Of a stretch of 64,000 bases of DNA, positions 50,761-62,094 are shown in pieces. The position numbers and the translations under genes were made by a program. Under the pieces are notes generated by a model, which saw nothing but the letters and a program-made list of their open reading frames with translations, did no database searches and was not told the origin of the DNA. Position 1 is the first letter of the stretch. Each line of letters opens with the position of its first letter. Source of the stretch: Purshia tridentata (lineage: Eukaryota > Streptophyta > Magnoliopsida > Rosales > Rosaceae); contig QANT01007323.1 in the NCBI GenBank assembly GCA_003254885.1, positions 123,813 to 187,812 of the forward strand, given 5' to 3'.

Positions 50761-53700
50761 CAAACAATGAGAGAAAGTGACTCGGAAAAAAGGAAAAAAA
50801 TAAACCATCTTTACCATTTATATTTCCATATATTTTACTAAGAAAAGAAAACAAGAAATTGAAAACCATGAAAATGGATAAGTTTTTCAGTTAGAGGCTT
50901 ACAGCTGGGGTAGGTGTATATGTATCATGTATGTTTACCTTTGCGTGACATGTGAGCTATGACTTTGTTTTAAATTTCATTGATGGCCTTGCATTAATTC
51001 TTACCTCATGTTTCATAAAGTGTTGATCCACACAATTAAACAAGTCAAAAAATGGGTAGGTTTCCAAATCTCAAGTAAGTTGTTAGTAATCATCTATTTT
51101 AAGATTTAGTTTTGTGGGCAATTTGCTATTATAAATTATAATTGTCTCACCATATGAGAAAGTTAGCTGTCTGTCTGTTTCTCAAATTGCTAGTGCGAGT
51201 TTTAGTGAAAATTAATCATGGATGGATGAAGTCCAAGCGGACGGTTAATTCTTTCCTTCGAATTATCTCTTTTTAAAGTTTGTAAGTCTATAATAGTAAT
51301 AAGCATGTAAATTCAATTGCATGTAAATTTGCATTCAGGTTTGTCTTCAAAAAATCTCTTATTCTGTTAAGCTAGCTTCAGTTAAATTTGGTTTATTCAA
51401 AATCTCTTATCCTAGGAAATCTCTGTATATAGTTAGACGCTAGCTAGCTTCATTTAAAATTGGTTTTTAAATTAACGCTTGAACGTAATTCATGAAACTA
51501 CAATGAAAGGCTTAAGTACAAGGATTTGATTTTGAATTGTTAAGTATTTGATTAAGAAATAATATTAGGAAATAGTGAATAGCAATGAAGAAGCCAAGAA
51601 TGTGCATGGTGAGTTGTAGAGGCTTCAATTATGTAAATCCAATACATATTGTGATTTGGACAAAAGTGAAAATATGTCAGTGGTAGTGGTGGTCGAGTGG
51701 TCAAATGGTCTCCTGCCACATCACAATCCGACAAACACATCTGTGATGAATGATGATGATACAACTGACATATATGATCGATCTGGTATGTCGGGGCACA
51801 CCGCAGCCCTTAATCGGTATCACATGCATGCAATTTGGGTTTTGAACTTTTGGTGGGTTGCTCACATGGCTATGCACTGTCAGTACCTCTATGCGTATAT
51901 ATAATATGTGTGATGTGGTGGTCCATCACCATTCACCACCAGTACCACCAACGTCGAATCTGCCTGTGCCGATTATCGAATAAAATACTCAGTCACGCGC
52001 ACATGGACAAGACAATTAGACAAACCTCCTCTCTCCAACCGCAACTTCACATTTTTGACTAATTAACCAAAGTAATATGGTTTGTAATGAATTATTATTA
52101 TTCACTGCCAGAGGCCCAGAAAGCTAATTGTTTACTAATAAAAATAAAATAAAGTCTCACCATCTGAGCTGGGGTTGTCCACACTTAGGCTCATGCATGC
52201 TAGCTCATGCCCCATTGGTCGTATTAAACTGACTTTAAGGTGATCTAGCTCGGTGACGTGACCTAGAGAGAGAGAGAGCAATTGTTGACTTGGGTTTGGA
52301 CTTGCGTAACATTGTAGATGAATAAATAAACCCACAGCCACAAGCGGCCCAAACTAAGTGCCAGTTCAATGTATAAAACCACAGCCCATATATAGGGAAA
52401 GTGCAAACTCGCGTTTTCGATTTCAATTGCCAAAGCCCACATAGAAAATTCTTATGGGTGAAGTATATATACACTAAAACTATAAGTAAAAAAGAAAAAA
52501 ATAATAATAATAAGGAGACAAGTAAAGTAACACACGCATAATCTTAAGGCCTGTGTGGTTTTTGATAATAAAATAATGGATACAAAGTTTGGTTCTATTA
52601 TTCTATAGCATATTCCTTCATAGAAATACAGAGTTTAATGCACGTAATAAAGAGGATGAAATTTGCGAACTTCCCAAGGATATTTTTAGGGCATGTGAGT
52701 CAGGTTCATTGTTATGCTGCTTGTCTTTACATCCATGTAAAAAAAAAGAAAAAGAAATAGTCTGGAAGTACGGATTCATGCACTTGTTGGGACTTTGCAT
52801 GGCCAGCATGGGAGTGAATTCAGTTGACCTAGCAATTATAATATTCGTTTATCATAGTTTAATCCTAACCTCTTATTCTTAATTAAATCGTGTGTACTCT
52901 TTGATAATCTTTTGTGTCCTATATATGACTCCTATTGTTTGGATTAGATTTGTGTTCTAGTTAGAATATCATTGTCAATGAATTGTCTCTTTGTTCTTTT
53001 AGTCTTGGTCCTCCCATCGAAACAACCTATAACACCTTCTCATCAGTTACAACCATCAATCAAACTTGTATTTGACTGTGATGACCATTAGAGCAAATGA
53101 AAGATGACTCCAAAATATCCACTGTAGTACTGATTCCCATACATAGCTAAAATGACTATTTAGAGAGACACCTAGGGTGCAACTTGGGCGGAGTTGGGCA
53201 AGTTGAAAAGTCTACCCAAACTCAATCCACTTTTTATATGTTGGGTTTGGATTTAGGCGGATTGCAAATAAATAAGCTCATCACAATTCAATCTCAATTC
53301 AAGTTAATTGTGAAAAAATAAAAAACCTTGATAAACACCTAGTTGAGTTCAGATGGACTCGAGTTGACCTTGTCCAACTTGCACCCTTAGACACACCCAA
53401 AACTAAAACTAATTACCAATTAATCACCTACACTAATTTCTACACAGTGACTTGGTATTATCAAATGTTACTTAGAGTACATTTCACATAACTTAGTAGT
53501 TAGTACTTAGTACAAACAATTTGCTTAGTGATTTTAATTAAATGCGTCTAACTCAATTTACAGGATCAAGTGATTTAATAATGAATGCCGTGATTTGGAA
53601 ACGCGTAATGACAGTAATGGAATCTGGGTTACGTGGGAATCGAGGAATAAGAGATGGGAATTGTTGGAGCAAGACAGAGATGGATTGGGTGAGAATGTTT

Positions 53701-54069
53701 ATTCAGATGCTCCATTCCATTCCCGATTTCACAACACGCGCGGGCAATAGGGAAAGGGCCCACTCAGTCTCTCAGTTCCATCGAACCTTCTGGACCGTCG
53801 ACCAATATGCCAACTGTCTCTTACACATTTTCTTTTCTCCGTGGTTGACTCTGTAAGAATTAAGGAATTGAAAAAGGGCTAGACCGTCATTTCACACCCA
53901 CCAACTCCATAAGAAAAAACCGCCCCTTGCAGTTTATTACCTTATTTCTGCTTTTTCTGAATTGCGTAGAAGAAGAGGCTGGAAGACTATAGCGAATTTG
54001 AGGCGAGTTTTTTTCCTTGTACTGGTTTTGGGCTAAGGTTTCGAGATCAAGTTGCTCCCGAAGTCTCCA
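50761..54069. other. Intergenic region between divergent O-fucosyltransferase and AGO2 genes
   Basis: Should hold both promoters. No conserved coding sequence is seen; the open frames at 51656-51904, 52589-52882 and 53542-53856 lack recognisable motifs. The AGO2 leader is probably within about 53940-54069. Confidence 0.45.
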
Positions 54070-57000
54070 ATGGAACGGGGTGGTGATGGTGGCTACAGAG
54101 GAAGAGGAAGGGGAAGGGGAAGAGGCAGAGGCAGTGGTGGCGGTGGTGGTGGTGGTGGTGAAAGAGGTGGCCATGGCGGACGGGGCAATGGAGGTAGAGG
54201 AGGAGAGAGAGGCAGAGGTGGCGGTTATGGTGATGGTAATGGTGACGGTTACGATGGTCGTGGTCGTGGTCGTGGTCGTGGTTACCACAATCAACCACCA
54301 CAAGATCAGTATCAACAGCAGAATCGGGGCCAGCAAGGGAGGCCTTGGGGCGGACCGACTCCCACCAGAGCGTGGGGACCCACTCCCACTAGAGCGTGGG
54401 GACCCACAGCGCCAGCGCCAGCACCAGCGCCAGCACCAGCACCAGCACCAGCACCAGCACCAGCACCAGCGTCTTCTCCTGCATTTCCACCGTTGAAGAA
54501 CAAATCTGCTGGTGTTGGTATGGATCTCTTGATTCGGGGTCCTTAGTGTTCATTCACGTTTTCTTCTTAGTTTCAATGTTCCAAGTATTTTTGTATGCTA
54601 TAATCCCCTATTGCAACATTTTGATATGCAATTGTTATTTGTGCAACTGAGTGATAGACTGTGAAGCATGCTTAATTTTGAAACTAATCAGTGCTATTTT
54701 TTCTAATTTTGATATGATTAAGTGTTAATATCAGGGTTTCTGAGGTATGCATTATAGGTTTTACGATTGTATGTATATATTATATAATGCGAGCTAGTGA
54801 TAATAAATGTGCGTTTATTGCTTAGTGGTGGATCCCTTACATTTTCGTTTTATTTGTTTTTTTTTTTTTTGGGGTCTGAATATTATTAAGTATTTATTGA
54901 TTTTACTAAGAAATCCTTACTATATAACTTTTCAGAACAATTTGATATGGATGCCAGTTTTGTGAAAGCTGAAACTCTTGCATAAATTTGTTGACAATGG
55001 AAATATGTTTGTCAGAGTTGGACTTACCTTCCGTGCCTTTTTTTTCCAAATTTTTTATACTTAATCTTGTGAACCTTTTGCTACAGCTAGTCTAGCCATT
55101 TGAATTGAAATATATAATCAGTCTTATTGATAAAACCCTTTTTTATATTTTTACTTGCACAGATGCTCTTGTTCCTAGAATGCGAGCACTGGAAATTCCT
55201 AAACAGATGCCTTCTCCATCTTCTTTGGACAGTGCTGAGAGACATCTCCCCGTGAAACGACCTGATAATGGTGGCACAAAAGCTATCCGAACTGCTAGGC
55301 TTCGGGCTAATCATTTTCATGTCTCGTACAATCCTGAGAGTATTATAATGCATTATGATGTGGATATCAAACCAGAGAAGCCTACGAAGAGTGGACATCC
55401 TGTTAAAATATCGAAGTCTGATCTTTCTGCAGTCAGGAACAAGTTATGCGCCGATGATCCTTCACATTTTCCCTTGTTAATGACTGCTTATGATGGTGAA
55501 AAGAACATTTTCAGTGCAGTGTCATTGCCCACTGGAGCGTTTAAGGTGGAGGTTCCTGAAGAAGAAGGCACAAGGTTCAGCTCATACATTTTTACTATAA
55601 AACTTGTAAATGAGCTCAAGCTTTGCAAGTTGAAGGACTACTTGAGTGGCCACCCCTTGTCTATTCCTCGTGATATATTACAGGGGATGGATTTGGTAAT
55701 GAAGGAGAATCCAACTAGGCGCTTAGTTTCTGTTGGCCGAAACTTTTACCCTGCTCATTCTAATGATAACCTTAGTCCTGGTATTGCTGCATTTAGAGGC
55801 TTTCAGAATAGCTTAAGGCTCACGTCCCAGGGTCCTGCTATGTGTCTGGACTACTCAGTTTTGGCATTTCATAAGCGCATGCCAGTTCTAGATTTTCTCC
55901 GAGAACATATATGGGGTTTTAACTTGAATGATTTCTATAGGTTTAGGAGAGAGGTTGAGGATGTATTGAAGGGATTAAAAGTTACTGTGACTCACCGTCA
56001 TACCAAGCAGAAGTACATCATCAAAGGGCTAACTAGTAAGAATGCCCGAGATATTACATTTGATGCTATAGACGTAGATGGGCAGGGTCCACCTATGAAA
56101 GTTAAACTTCTTGATTATTTCAGAGACAAATACGTGGATATCAATTTCAAAGACATTCCCTGCTTGGATTTGGGGAAAAATGGTAGGAAGAACGATACAC
56201 CAATGGAGTTCTGTGTCTTAGTTGAGGGGCAAAGGTACCCAAAGGAGAGTTTGGACAAAGAAGCCGGCATCCTGTTGAAGAACATGTCATTAGCTCCACC
56301 AAAGGTACGGTCGGACATGATATGCAACATGGTACAGTCAGACAATGGACCTTGTGGGTACGTAAATGTCCAATTTATCTCCTTTCTTTTTGGTTAGTAA
56401 GTTAGATTTTATTGAACTCTCACTGTTTTTCTGAATTTTCTTGAATTCATTGTTCCTCTTGCATGGAAAATTGGATTAGTGTGGACACTTAATGACATTG
56501 TTAGCAGGTATTGCTTTCTCTGAAGGCAGAGAACCAGAAGTGTGTTCTAATACTATTTATGAATTTTGACGGTAATTCTTAATAGAATGCTGGTGATAGT
56601 AGACTTGTTTCTGATTTAGTGATGTTAATATTAATTATTGGCAGTCTAGTAGCTTACACATGTAGATTGGTTGTGGTCGAATTTTAGACTTTATAGTGGT
56701 TGTAGTGAACTAAGCATTTTGAACTTTCAACATTTTTACACAAACTGTGCTATGAATATGCAATAATTTGCAAAAGTATTACTATTTTTAGTGACTTATT
56801 TCTGTAAGAAAAACTTGAGTGATTAATTTTATTCTTGTTTTGTTATTGGCAGTGGTGGTATCATTGGAAATTTTGGAATTGAAGTCAACATGAACATGAC
56901 GCAAGTAACAGGGCGTGTCATTGGCCCGCCTGAGTTAAAGGTGGGTCCTTCTGGTGGCAGGGTGACTAAGGTAACAGTTGACAAAGAGAAATGCCAGTGG

Positions 57001-58323
57001 AATCTGGTTGGGAAGTTTGTGGTGGATGGAAAACCAATCACTCGCTGGGCTGTACTTGACTTCAGCAGTTATGATCGATATGGATTGGACCCTAATCATT
57101 TCATTCCAAGGCTCATTGGTCGGTGCAATAATTTAGGAATCAGAATGGAAGAGCCTCTTTTATATGAAGCCACTTCAATGAGACCATTCTCTAGTGTTGA
57201 CATGCTTCGTGGACTGCTTGGAAGAGTTACCGAACAGGCATATAAGATTAGCAAAGGCCACTTACAAATACTTGTTTGTGTAATGACTAAAAAAGATCCT
57301 GGTTACAAGTATCTGAAGTGGATCTCTGAGACTCAAATTGGCTTAGTGACGCAGTGCTGCTTGTCAAATATGGCCAACAAAGCAAATGACCAGTATCTTG
57401 CAAATCTTGCACTCAAGATCAATGCCAAGCTTGGAGGCAGTAATGTAGAGCTAATTGATCGGCTTCCTCTTTTTGGGGATGCAGCCCATGTCATGTTTGT
57501 GGGGGCTGATGTCAACCATCCTGGTGCACAGAACACGACGAGTCCATCAATAGCAGCAGTTGTTGCCACTGTAAACTGGCCAGCTGTGAATCGTTATGCT
57601 GCACGAGTTCGACCCCAGTACCGACCCCGGTACGGTGGTACTGAGAAGATAATGAACTTTGGAGACATGTGTTTGGAGCTTGTTGAACATTATGAAAGAT
57701 TAAATAAAGTCAAGCCAGCAAAAATCGTGGTCTTTCGTGATGGAGTCAGTGAGGGCCAGTTCGATATGGTTCTCAATGAAGAGTTATTAGACCTGAAGAG
57801 GGCTTTAGGAAGTATAAACTACTTTCCAACTATCACACTTATTGTTGCCCAGAAGCGGCATCATACACGTTTGTTTCAGGAGAGTGGGAGGGATGGGAGT
57901 TTCATTAGCAATGTCTCACCAGGAACTGTTGTGGACACAAAGATTGTGCACCCATTTGAGTTTGACTTCTATCTCTGCAGTCACTATGGAAGCCTTGGAA
58001 CAAGCAAGCCCACACACTACCATGTTCTTTGGGATGAGCACAGTTTTACTTCTGACCAATTGCAGAAGCTCATCTATGACTTGTGCTTCACCTTTGCAAG
58101 GTGTACTAAACCTGTATCATTGGTCCCACCGGTGTACTATGCTGACCTTGTGGCATATAGAGGGCGATTATACCAGGAGACTATGATGGAGGGACAGTCT
58201 CCAGCTTCAGCATCATCCTCTTCTTCATCATCAGTGGCATCATCACCACTCTCATTGGCTTCTCTAGATGAAAGATTTTACAAGTTGCATGCTGATCTGG
58301 AAAACATAATGTTTTTCATTTGA
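54070..58323 (+). CDS. AGO2: Argonaute, AGO2/AGO3 clade, complete
   Basis: Exons 54070-54517, 55163-56357 and 56853-58323 give 1037 residues. Residues 1-149 are low-complexity: RGG/RGRG repeats, then a duplicated TPTRAWGP segment and an (AP)n run. N-terminal and linker domains follow, then PAZ (about 385-505), MID and PIWI. Candidate slicer residues are D767 (VGADVNHP), E812 (GGTEKI), D844 (FRDGVSEGQF) and H936 (PTHYHVLWDE). The C-terminus with a Ser-rich insert and LHADLENIMFFI matches the AGO2/3 clade, as does the two-intron structure. AGO2 binds small RNAs and acts in antiviral silencing, stress responses and DNA repair (family knowledge). The 3' UTR contains a miR403 site, the known regulator of AGO2. 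Oddity: Arabidopsis AGO2/AGO3 are reported to have Asp where H936 stands here. The ATG at 54070 starts the RGG region; an in-frame upstream TTG was not used. Confidence 0.95.
54403..54471 (+). repeat. GCACCA-type coding repeat, poly-(Ala-Pro)
   Basis: About 11 units of gcgcca/gcacca in frame encode an alternating Ala-Pro tract in the AGO2 N-terminus. Just before it, a roughly 24-bp unit encoding TPTRAWGP is tandemly duplicated (about 54359-54406). Confidence 0.9.
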
Positions 58324-58757
58324 GAGGCCAGAGCATGATCCCATTATGTCTTTTCTTGTGTGGAAATAGAAGGAGATGGTTACTGTTAATGGGAAAACCC
58401 GGACGCTATTCCAACCTCCTTTGAAGGAGTTTGTGCGTGAATCTAATGGGTTTTTGTGTCAAAGTGTTATGTTTAGTATTTTCTTTCTGGTATTTGGTTT
58501 ATGCTTTGTGTAAGAAGACTTTAGTTCAAGCTGTTTGTGTGTTGAACATTGTGTTTTTGGTTAGGGGTTCTAAACTGTGGAGATCGAGCAAGTAGTCAGT
58601 ACCTGTGGTGTTGTTTGTGTTTATTTCTTGTGTGCGATATATGAATTGTTGTGGGTTTGATATCTGTTTGAATGTTTATGAGTGTGATAGAATGTTAATA
58701 TTTATAAAACTCAGGATTCTGTATGATGAAATAACTGTATGCAGAAGCTGTGCATGA
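58324..58757 (+). other. AGO2 3' UTR and duplicated 3' flank
   Basis: Matches 62778-63208 closely, with about a dozen substitutions and a few small indels. Homology stops at tgtgcatga in both copies, which marks the duplication edge. Confidence 0.85.
58426..58446 (+). promoter_or_regulatory. miR403 target site in the AGO2 3' UTR
   Basis: The 21-nt site contains gagtttgtgcgtgaatctaa, complementary to miR403 except at the position facing the miRNA 3' terminal base. It starts about 100 nt after the AGO2 stop. Targeting of the AGO2 3' UTR by miR403 is established in Arabidopsis and other eudicots. Adjacent ctccttt/gaaggag could form a small hairpin at the 5' side of the site. Confidence 0.9.
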
Positions 58758-58987
58758 TGATCTCAAAAACTTTTTCCCAAATTTAACTTTTCCCCAAAAC
58801 TTATCTTCATATTTGAAGATAATAAGGGGAAAGAGCTGCAGATGATCTCAAAAACCAAATAACGTACAACAAACAAATACAATACAAGAAAGAAATATGT
58901 GAAAACAAAAAACATGGAAAATAAGAGTGCCGAAAATTTATCAAACAAGATTAGAGATTGGAAATACACCAACCTAGAGTAATTACC

Positions 58988-59178
58988 TTGGTCCTTGGGA
59001 AGAGGAAAAGACCAAGAGAAATCACAACCGTAGCGATCGAGTTCACAGGAGTTGTGGTTAATTGTGACAAAAACCTAGTCGTGGGAATTTGGGCATGAGT
59101 GGTAATGGGCAGCTTAAGAATTGCGCGCAACACTACAGAACTAGCTTGCATATACACAGTGGTTTGTTTTAACTCCAT
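58988..59178 (-). other. Possible first exon of an unrecognised small gene
   Basis: On the minus strand ATG 59178 opens a frame starting MELKQTTVYMQASSVVLRAI with a hydrophobic stretch (IATVVISLGLFLFP), followed by a donor-like ccaag|gtaatt near 58988. No downstream exon or family is recognised, so this is a weak candidate. Confidence 0.2.
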
Positions 59179-60053
59179 TTTTCATTCATTAATATTTGCC
59201 TTTCTATCGTTTTCTTCTGATATGAATACACATGGCAGATAAGCATGATATGAAATACATACTCTTTGGTCAAAAAAAGAAAAGAAATACATACTCGAAT
59301 ATATATAGATAGATCACCAAAAATTGCTAAAACCCATGTGCCATATAAGTATATAACCTACTTAAACATCAAGTCACGTGAAACCCCAAAAAAATTATAC
59401 TGGGAAGATCTTCAAATGTAGTGGTTCCGTCCACTAGACGGCAACAACTGCATGCATACATAGAATCTTTATTTGTGAAGTTGAAGCTCTCAAAAATCCC
59501 CAAATTAAACTTGCAAAATTGGGGGTGTGTATGCAAAATTGGAAACTGAAAAACACGTTTAACAAGTTTCTATAGGGTAAAAAAGGATTGAATTTGAAGG
59601 GTTCAATTATGGTGATGGTGACGTACGTGTATATATAATTAAGTAGCTAGGTGCTTTATATTGATCGGAAGCTTATATGTCACTTTCACAATAATGTATT
59701 CTGATTCCTCAATGGGATTAAAGATCATAATTAGCTGGTTTTCTCCATTATTTTTGCCGGACAAAAATCCATTAATTGCTACTTCCATGGCATTGACATT
59801 TTAATCTCTTGAAAGACTCCCTGCATGCATGTCATGTCATGCAAATTGCAGAAAATAAAGGGCTCGATGGATCAATTGCGTGGCCATTTGCACCATCAAG
59901 TTTAATTAACCACAACTGATCGAGTCACACTGACCAAATTAAGGTGCAGTGCGCATGCATGATCACACTGGCAGTTGGCATGCACATGCATGCAGTGCCA
60001 CAAATAGAAGCATAATTGCTTAGGAATAAATTCTCAATTCAGTAAGTCAGTAT
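59179..60053. other. Intergenic, nothing recognised
   Basis: AT-rich DNA without coding sequence. The tgcatgcat-rich patch at about 59820-60000 is short-motif noise. Confidence 0.45.
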
Positions 60054-60358
60054 GGCCTCGTTTGGTGTCTAGGATTGGATTGGAAAGGATAAATGATAAA
60101 TTCATGTGTATTTAAGGAAAAAGATGAAGTGTTTTTCTAACTTAAAGGAAGAAGAGGGAAAGAAAATGGTTTAGCTACAAGGAAAATGTTATCCTTGCTA
60201 ATCCCCACCATTTTGAGGGGATTGGAAAGGATAAGTTTTCTTCATAATTTATCTATCTTATTCCCATCTTCTTTCTTCAATTTAGAAATTTCTTTTTCAA
60301 ATACTCATAAATTTGCCACTTATCCTTTCCAATCCAATCCTAGACACCAAACGAGGCC
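60054..60358. mobile_element. Tourist/PIF-Harbinger-like MITE, 305 bp
   Basis: Near-perfect terminal inverted repeats of about 48 bp begin ggcctcgtttggtgtctagg at the left and are mirrored by cctagacaccaaacgaggcc at the right. The element is flanked by TAT at 60051-60053 and 60359-60361, a 3-bp target duplication. The ggcctcgtttgg end resembles Tourist-type elements. There is no transposase. Confidence 0.85.
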
Positions 60359-60624
60359 TATAAGTCTTAATCACTATATAGCACTCCATGTCATTGGTCT
60401 TCTATATAAAACAATTCATCTTATTGTGTAAAAGAATAAAAATTAAAGTAGTGTGTTATATTCTGAAACCAACGCACAAAATTCCTTCTTCTTTATATTA
60501 TTGCTTTAGCATTGAAGTATGCAGTCTTAAACACTGCCTTCTTTTTTGTTTGTGTTTTCATTGGGTGTTTTGATGTAAGCTTTGCTGCTCAGCCCTTTGA
60601 TTATTTCCAACTCGTACAGCAATG

Positions 60625-61402
60625 GTCAAGAGGCACATGCTATAGACGTGGTGGTTGCATCTAATATCTGCCGGCCTTCTCAACAATCCATGGTTTATGG
60701 CCTGCCTTTACTCAAATGCTTTTCTGAATTGCTCTGTTAATGGTGGTACAACTTTTCAGCTCAATCAAGTGTGTATATATATATTGTAGTTTTATATATC
60801 CTTTTTCATGTATTGTAGACTACTAGATCAAAAGATAATAAAGATTGGAGAACATGTAAATATCAATTCTTATTTATTTTTTATTATATGAAGACTCTAT
60901 TTAAAGAATCTCTATAATTATATATGTGTTACTGTTTGTTGTGTGGGAATAATGTATCACATTCATTCCGGCCGTATTGTCAAAATAGATGACCACCTCT
61001 TGCAATACTTATTGAGACAATATGGCCGGAATGAATGCGACAATACAGCCGGAATGAATGAGATACCTTGTCCTCGCACAACAAACTATAACACACAGTT
61101 GATTATAAATGTTCCTTAAATGGAGTCTTCGTGTAATAAAAATTAAATAAGAATTGATATTTACATGTTCTCCATTGGATTTATTCATGCATGCTGGCTT
61201 AGTCATGTTGTTGGATATTGAGTTATAATTCTTAACATAAAAACTACAATATATATATATATATATATACACACACTTGATTGAGCGAAAAGTTGGACCA
61301 CCATTAACAGAGCAATTCAGAAAAGCATTGAGTAAAGCCATGGATTTTTGAGAAGGCCGGCAGATATTGGATGCAATCACCAGGTCCATAGCATGCGCCA
61401 TA
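60625..61402. repeat. Long fold-back (inverted repeat), about 780 bp
   Basis: The left arm (about 60625-60985) and right arm (about 61010-61402) are reverse complements over most of their length. They share, for example, atctgccggccttctcaa, gaattgctctgttaatggtg and gagaacatgtaaatatcaat, as well as the core cattcattccggccgtattg. The arms are separated by only about 30 bases (aaatagatgaccacctcttg and following). The right arm has about 70 bp of different internal sequence and a longer (AT)n. The minus-strand frame through the right arm (for example DLVIASNICRPSQKSMALLN) looks like derived coding sequence, but I cannot place it in a family. This may be a fold-back transposon or an inverted duplication of a gene fragment. 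Confidence 0.8.
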
Positions 61403-61639
61403 TGATTTGCCTTAGTGTGTTGATTGGCTAATAAAGAAGCTGCAATCTTAGTGTGTTGATCCATATGGTTTGCCTTGCTCTTTGATCTTTGTGTTTACCC
61501 TATGGTGATCATTTTGATTTTCCTCAATGTCTAGCTTCAAGCTATTATCCTGCAATGCTAGGCCAGAGAGTGGTTTGATGTTAATGGGAAAGTCTCTGTT
61601 AAGCCTCCTAGCATTGTAATAACAACTTACAATTAATGC

Positions 61640-61880
61640 TACAATTCTCTGCTCGCAAGTTTGTTCCCTCTTACTATTCATATAAACAATAGCTTTGGCA
61701 AAATACTCTGGCACGCATTGGGAAGATTCGTACGCATTTTGGGCTCAAGTTATAGGAGAATATTGATCCATTTTTGTCAATTATAAGAATCTTATTACTC
61801 TTCTAAAATGTCAAGGGTTTCTCAATGAGGTCAAAAGTATTTCTCTGGTGGTATACTCGTACAGTGCTCAGCATTGGGCC
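61640..61880 (-). pseudogene. Decayed F-box-associated C-terminal fragment
   Basis: On the minus strand this matches the F-box gene end at 63756-63983 (shared fragments include aacaatagctttggcaaaat and tattgatccat; protein trace FAKAIVYMNS). It is interrupted by stops and frameshifts and lacks a clean continuation upstream. It is a remnant of a duplicated F-box 3' end. Confidence 0.6.
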
Positions 61881-62035
61881 GGCCGTCAGAGAATGCTCTA
61901 GAAGAATTAGGGCCCATCGGGCCAGGCTTCATGCAGGAGGATGACATATTACTTAACAAGATAGTATATTTCTATATATATTATAAGCTCAAAACACAAA
62001 TTTAATGTTAAAAAGATATATCTTTCTAATATTTG

Positions 62036-62094
62036 TGGTGGGTTTGATTTTTGATATCTGTTTGAATGTTTATGAGGGTGATAGAATGTTAATA
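62036..62094 (+). repeat. Isolated scrap of AGO2 3' UTR
   Basis: The sequence ggtgggtttga...gatatctgtttgaatgttta...gatagaatgttaata matches the distal AGO2 3' UTR (58648-58702 and 63101-63155) with a small insertion. It then switches abruptly at about 62095 to mid-PIWI coding sequence, so it is the tail of a further, mostly deleted AGO2 copy. Confidence 0.8.

Noticed and set aside
53887-54503. Open frames antisense to and out of frame with AGO2 exon 1
   Set aside because: Shadows of the RGG and Ala-Pro repeat coding sequence.
61009-61464. Minus-strand 151-codon frame as a real gene
   Set aside because: It runs through the right arm and an (AT)n tract of the fold-back; no domain is recognised, though its origin as a gene fragment is noted.
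61913-61934. Sequence tcgggccaggcttcatgcag resembling miR166
   Set aside because: It differs from miR166 at the seed-proximal and 3' ends, and no miRNA* partner or hairpin is seen nearby, so the likeness is coincidental.
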